Positions 4,784 to 8,432 of a stretch of 8,432 nucleotides of DNA are shown here, in pieces. The notes under the pieces were generated by a model, which saw only the letters and a list, made by a program, of their open reading frames with translations, was not told the DNA's origin and ran no database searches. Each line of letters starts with the position of its first letter. Positions within the stretch are counted from its first letter, which is position 1. This DNA comes from Candidatus Nanopelagicaceae bacterium (GTDB lineage Bacteria > Actinomycetota > Actinomycetes > Nanopelagicales > Nanopelagicaceae), in NCBI GenBank assembly GCA_023260175.1, contig JALQWD010000151.1, forward strand, positions 1 through 8,432, read 5' to 3'. A program made the position numbers and the translations under genes.

Positions 4784-7700
4784 TAAATCTTTAACAAACA
4801 ATATCTCTCTTAAACGACGTCCAATTGCTAGGAAGAGATTTCAATTAACGACCGCTCAACAAAGTGCAGTTGAATTCCGCGGCAAGCCGCTGATTCTTAG
4901 TGGTGGTCCAGGATCTGGCAAAACAACGGTATTAATTGAAGCTGCAATCTCGCGAATTAATTCTGGGCAAGATCCAAATTCGATTCTCTTATTAACATTT
5001 GGTCGTGAACGTGCTTCCGAACTTCGTGACGCAATTGCATTGCAAACTTCGCAAACGATGCTTGAACCGCTTGCACGCACCTTCCATGCGCTAGCGCATT
5101 CAATTCTAAAGGCTGAAGGACATAATCCAATTCTTCTTTCGGGTCCGGAGCAAGAAGGATGGATCCGACAATTAGTTGATGGAGTTGATTGGCCAACTGA
5201 ACTCCAACCTGCACTACACACTCGTGGCTTTATCCGCGAACTTCGTGATCTGATGTTAAGAGCCACAGAACGAGGCTGGACACCAGATGATTTGCATTCA
5301 AATGGACAGAAGTACAAGGAAGAGTTCTGGATTGCGGCAAGTAAATTTTGGAAGAGTTATATCGGAACACTGATTCTGGTTGATGCTGATCATGGTGAAC
5401 CAAAGGAGCGTTTAGATTCAGCGCAACTGGTATGGCGTGCAGCAAATGTCACTCATAACGCATTCAAGAACCAATTCACAACTATCTTGGTAGATGAGTT
5501 CCAAGAGAGCGATAAAGCCCAACGTGCGCTCTTATCTAATATCGCAACTGATGATTTAGTGATTGCAGTTGACCCGTACAGCACTGTCGGCCGATTCCGT
5601 GGCGCTGATCCAGATGGATTAGCAGAAGCTCTTGCGCTTTATCTTGCAAAAGGCGATTCAATACATCTGAATGAAAACTTCCGAGCAAGTAGCGCAGTTC
5701 ATCTATTCCTTGAAAAGGTGGCTGGGGAGTTCCCAAAGCCCCCAGAAATCCAGAGTTCACGCGGAGAAATTGCAGGTTCCGTACTCGCCGAATGCTTTAT
5801 TGATGGTGCAAACGAAGCATCGTTCATTGCAGATAAATTACAGAGAGCGCACTTACAGGATGGAACGCCATGGTCAGAGATGGCGGTGATCTTTAGATCT
5901 CCTGCACAGAGCGGCGCAGTCCGAAGCGCTTTGATGCGTTACGGAATTCCTGTAGCTGGCGAATTACAGGTGCTCTCTGAGAACGCATCTATTGCGCCAT
6001 TTTTGTTGATGGCAGAAGTCGCAATAAGCGGCAGAGTAGATCTAATAACTGCAGAATCGCTACTTACCTCTGAATTTGGTGGCGCAGATTCAATTTCATT
6101 TAGAAGGATGCGCCGCGAACTAGTTACCAAATATTCAAGTGCAACCGGTTTAAGCGGTTCAGAGCTAATCTGCAAAGCAATTACTGATGGTGAATATGTA
6201 ATCCCAAGTGGACAAGCGCTTATTAGATTGCATGAATTGTTTGTTGAGGCCGAACGCGTAGCAAAGAAGAAAGCTTCACAACCAGAAGATTTGCTTTGGG
6301 CAATCTGGTCAAATGCCAAAACTTCAGATAACGAATTGATCAGCGATGCTTGGCGCAATCGTGCACTCAAAGGTGGCACCCGCGGAGCAAATGCCGACCG
6401 CGATCTTGATGCGATGCTGCAACTCTTTGAATCTGCTCGCCGTTTTGGCCAGAGATTTAAATATGCCAACTTGGCAGATTTCTTCAAAGATATTCGTAAA
6501 TCTGAAATTGCAGGCGATGTAATTACTGCAAAGGGCCAGAGAGCTGATGTTGTAGAACTCTTAACGCCATTTAGCGCAAAAGGTCGCCAATGGAAGTTGG
6601 TAGTTGTAGCTGGTGTGCAGGAGGGCATCTGGCCAAACTTAAGAATTCGTGGATCGCTCCTCGGTTCGGAGCGATTAGCTGAAAGAGATCGAAACCCTGA
6701 CTTGGCTGCAATCGAGCTGGAATTAGTGGCAAAAGCAGCGGTTTCTGTAGATGAATTACGCCTTTTCTACGCTGCGACCTCACGCGCTAGCCAAAATCTA
6801 ATAATTACAGCGGTAGACCGCGAAGAGGATCAGCCATCTACTTACTTTGATTTGGCTTACGAATTTTGCAATCCAGATCTACCAATTGAGGCAAAGCGCA
6901 ATATCTCAAAGGCCGATAACTTACTTAGCGCAGCGCATGTAGTTTCCAAACTTCGTACAGAGTTAATCAAGAGCGGTTCTATAAGCGCAGCGGCCAACTT
7001 GAAAGCGATGGCAACTGCGGGCATCAAAGGAGCAGACCCAACAGATTGGTATGGCATCAGAGCGATATCTTCAGAAGCTCCTGCAATCGCAGAAGATCTT
7101 GATGTTCGCATCTCACCTAGTGGCGTTGAAAAGTTTGATGAATGCCAACTACGTTGGTTTTTAGAGACTCATGGCGGACAGGATGGAAATACCACTGCGC
7201 AGCTAATTGGTACCGTGATTCACAAATTCGCAGAACTTGCCGAATCAGGCGAAAGTAATCTTGAAACACAAATTGATTTGCTAACCGCTAATTGGAAATT
7301 AGTTGATCCAGAGACTGGCTGGATTTCTCGCACCTCAATGGGTCGTGCAGTTTTGATGTTGAAACGATTCTATAAATATCGCGAATCCATGGCGGGCAAA
7401 CGAGAATTCAAAGAGTCCGAAGCATCTTATAAATTCAATATTGGTCGCGCATTCATCTCATGCAAGATTGACCGCATCGAAACTACTCTTGATGGCAAGC
7501 TATACGTCGTCGATTTCAAAACCGGCAAACATGCGCTCTCAGTTGAAGATGCCAAAACTGATGCACAGATGCAGATTTATCAGTATGCAGTTGGCAATGA
7601 AGGCGACCAAGTTGCCGGAGCATCACTTGTCTATCTAGATCACGATTTAAAAGGAAATAAAACCCGCGACCAGCAACCGATCGATCGAAAAGTGGTTGAA

Positions 7701-7832
7701 GAGCGAATCGAAAAAACTGCGGTATTAATGGGCGGAAAGAGCTATTTAGCGGTACAAAATAAGAATTGTCAGTTCTGTAATGTGGCGAGCTCCTGCCCAA
7801 TTCAGATCGAAGGTCGTGGTTTATATGAATAA
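4773..7832 (+). CDS. adnA: AdnA-like helicase-nuclease subunit
   Basis: A 1019-residue UvrD/Rep-type (SF1A) helicase fused to a C-terminal PD-(D/E)XK nuclease, matching AdnA of the AdnAB double-strand-break resection complex in size, domain order and position before AdnB. Helicase marks: Q-motif region LTTAQQSAVEF (25-35), Walker A GGPGSGKTT (44-52), LLLTFGRERASEL (72-84), Walker B ILVDEFQES (238-246), LNENFRAS (299-306), the AdnA-style AKGRQWKLVVVAGVQEGIWPN (602-622) and motif VI LFYAATSRA (664-672). Nuclease marks: GTVIHKFAE (813-821), KIDRIE (898-903), VVDFKTGK (912-919, D914/K916) and QMQIYQYA (932-939). C791, C999, C1002 and C1008 have the C-xn-C-x2-C-x5-C spacing of AddB-type iron-sulfur staples. 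GTG 4773 is the first start after an in-frame stop at 4761 and the only ATG/GTG/TTG before the Q motif; it has no Shine-Dalgarno site. The adnB start overlaps its end by 8 bases. Confidence 0.92.
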   Translation: MARDKSLTNNISLKRRPIARKRFQLTTAQQSAVEFRGKPLILSGGPGSGKTTVLIEAAISRINSGQDPNSILLLTFGRERASELRDAIALQTSQTMLEPLARTFHALAHSILKAEGHNPILLSGPEQEGWIRQLVDGVDWPTELQPALHTRGFIRELRDLMLRATERGWTPDDLHSNGQKYKEEFWIAASKFWKSYIGTLILVDADHGEPKERLDSAQLVWRAANVTHNAFKNQFTTILVDEFQESDKAQRALLSNIATDDLVIAVDPYSTVGRFRGADPDGLAEALALYLAKGDSIHLNENFRASSAVHLFLEKVAGEFPKPPEIQSSRGEIAGSVLAECFIDGANEASFIADKLQRAHLQDGTPWSEMAVIFRSPAQSGAVRSALMRYGIPVAGELQVLSENASIAPFLLMAEVAISGRVDLITAESLLTSEFGGADSISFRRMRRELVTKYSSATGLSGSELICKAITDGEYVIPSGQALIRLHELFVEAERVAKKKASQPEDLLWAIWSNAKTSDNELISDAWRNRALKGGTRGANADRDLDAMLQLFESARRFGQRFKYANLADFFKDIRKSEIAGDVITAKGQRADVVELLTPFSAKGRQWKLVVVAGVQEGIWPNLRIRGSLLGSERLAERDRNPDLAAIELELVAKAAVSVDELRLFYAATSRASQNLIITAVDREEDQPSTYFDLAYEFCNPDLPIEAKRNISKADNLLSAAHVVSKLRTELIKSGSISAAANLKAMATAGIKGADPTDWYGIRAISSEAPAIAEDLDVRISPSGVEKFDECQLRWFLETHGGQDGNTTAQLIGTVIHKFAELAESGESNLETQIDLLTANWKLVDPETGWISRTSMGRAVLMLKRFYKYRESMAGKREFKESEASYKFNIGRAFISCKIDRIETTLDGKLYVVDFKTGKHALSVEDAKTDAQMQIYQYAVGNEGDQVAGASLVYLDHDLKGNKTRDQQPIDRKVVEERIEKTAVLMGGKSYLAVQNKNCQFCNVASSCPIQIEGRGLYE

Positions 7833-8432
7833 ACCAATAACCGCGCTGGATATCGCCAAGGTAACCAAGAAAACGCCAACTGCCGAGCAGATTGAGATTA
7901 TCGAATCTGGAATGGAACCAGCAGTAGTTATCGCTGGCGCTGGTTCAGGAAAGACCGAAACCATGGCAACTCGCGTGCTCTGGTTGGTCGCAAATGGCCA
8001 TGCAAAACCAGAGGAAATTTTAGGTCTTACCTTTACCCGCAAAGCGGCAGCAGAACTTAAAAAGCGCATTAAAGATCGCTTAAAGCAACTACGCAAAGAA
8101 GGCTTGATTGATCGAAGCATTTCAATCGAAGTTCCAGTAATGACTTACCACTCGTATGCCGGAAATATTCTTCGCGAATATGGTTTGCGATTAGGAATTG
8201 ATACTGATTCAGATTTAATTGGTGAAGCTGTAGTTTGGCAACAAGCCGCCAGGGTATTGCGCACTTGGGATGACCCTGAATTTGAATACGAAGGCGCATT
8301 TAAAACTCTTGTTAGCGATTTGCTTGGTTTAACCAAGAATGCAATGGAGCACGGTGTAACTGAAGCTGAAATCGTGGCTGAAACTTTTAAAGTTCTCGAA
8401 CGAATAGCAGATATTCCATCCGATAAAGACAT
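7825..8432 (+). CDS. adnB: AdnB-like UvrD/Rep helicase, 3' end outside window
   Basis: The first 202 codons of a second SF1A helicase; the frame is open to the window edge. Visible motifs are the Q-motif region TPTAEQIEII (17-26), Walker A AGAGSGKTETM (37-47), motif Ia LGLTFTRKAAAEL (66-78) and motif Ib TYHSYAGNIL (107-116). Its ATG overlaps the adnA stop (ATGAATAA, 7825-7832), a typical sign of translational coupling for subunits of one complex. AAGG at 7810-7813 may serve as a weak ribosome binding site. Position after adnA and similarity to the UvrD class point to AdnB, the lead motor of AdnAB; family members are about 1100 residues and end in a second nuclease domain, so most of the gene lies beyond the window. 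A generic UvrD/PcrA helicase is the alternative, less likely given the overlap. Confidence 0.88.
   Translation, partial: MNKPITALDIAKVTKKTPTAEQIEIIESGMEPAVVIAGAGSGKTETMATRVLWLVANGHAKPEEILGLTFTRKAAAELKKRIKDRLKQLRKEGLIDRSISIEVPVMTYHSYAGNILREYGLRLGIDTDSDLIGEAVVWQQAARVLRTWDDPEFEYEGAFKTLVSDLLGLTKNAMEHGVTEAEIVAETFKVLERIADIPSDKD

Noticed and set aside
4520..4801. Minus-strand 93-aa frame crossing the dsrE2-adnA gap
   Set aside because: Its 3' half is the antisense of dsrE2 and the rest covers the hairpins; no recognisable motif.
5939..6628. Minus-strand 229-aa open frame opposite adnA
   Set aside because: Ser/Leu-rich antisense reading of a well-supported helicase gene, with no domain or start signal; a shadow frame. 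The same holds for the other minus-strand frames across 4856-8432 and inside the CoADR gene.
1..8432. CRISPR arrays, tRNA or rRNA genes, insertion sequences
   Set aside because: I saw no regularly spaced direct repeats, no cloverleaf-like sequence and no transposase frame.

Overview
The window looks like chromosomal DNA of a low-to-moderate-GC actinobacterium. The main support is the gene pair at 4773-8432: two adjacent, overlapping UvrD/Rep-type helicases, the first ending in a PD-(D/E)XK nuclease with an iron-sulfur cysteine set. This is the layout of AdnA-AdnB, the double-strand-break resection motor-nuclease found mainly in Actinobacteria. AT-leaning codon use (sampled lines about 40-50% GC) would suit a freshwater planktonic lineage such as Nanopelagicales, but that placement is inference.

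Layout. (1) 1-~262 is about 61% GC by hand count and does not resemble the rest. Its minus strand carries the C-terminal end of an unidentified high-GC3 gene. The composition break falls inside the 5' end of a rhodanese gene, so this block is probably a misassembly, an amplification chimera or a recombination scar. (2) ~263-2400 (+) is an operon of a 5'-truncated single-domain rhodanese, a CoA-disulfide/persulfide reductase with a C-terminal rhodanese domain, and a 59-aa cysteine-rich protein. (3) 2401-2590 is an intergenic region with a very long hairpin (terminator and/or paired operator) and a second dyad touching the next ribosome binding site. (4) 2591-4676 (+) is a tight operon of a sulfide:quinone oxidoreductase-like flavoprotein, a DsrC/TusE-type sulfur carrier and a DsrE2-type sulfurtransferase, visibly more AT-rich than its flanks. 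(5) 4677-4783 packs three hairpins, the last covering the adnA start codon. (6) 4773-8432 (+) is adnA and the 5' part of adnB, which runs off the window.

Taken together, regions 2-4 form a sulfane-sulfur module. The SQR-like enzyme would oxidise sulfide to polysulfide/persulfide, DsrE2 and the TusE/DsrC-like carrier would relay persulfide sulfur, and the rhodanese and CoADR-rhodanese would transfer or reduce persulfides. No TusA, DsrAB, Hdr-like or persulfide dioxygenase gene is visible here, so the fate of the sulfur is open. The most notable points are this sulfur cluster in a probable actinobacterium, a carrier lacking the second DsrC cysteine, an uncharacterised small Cys-rich protein, the structured control regions, and the likely chimeric left edge.
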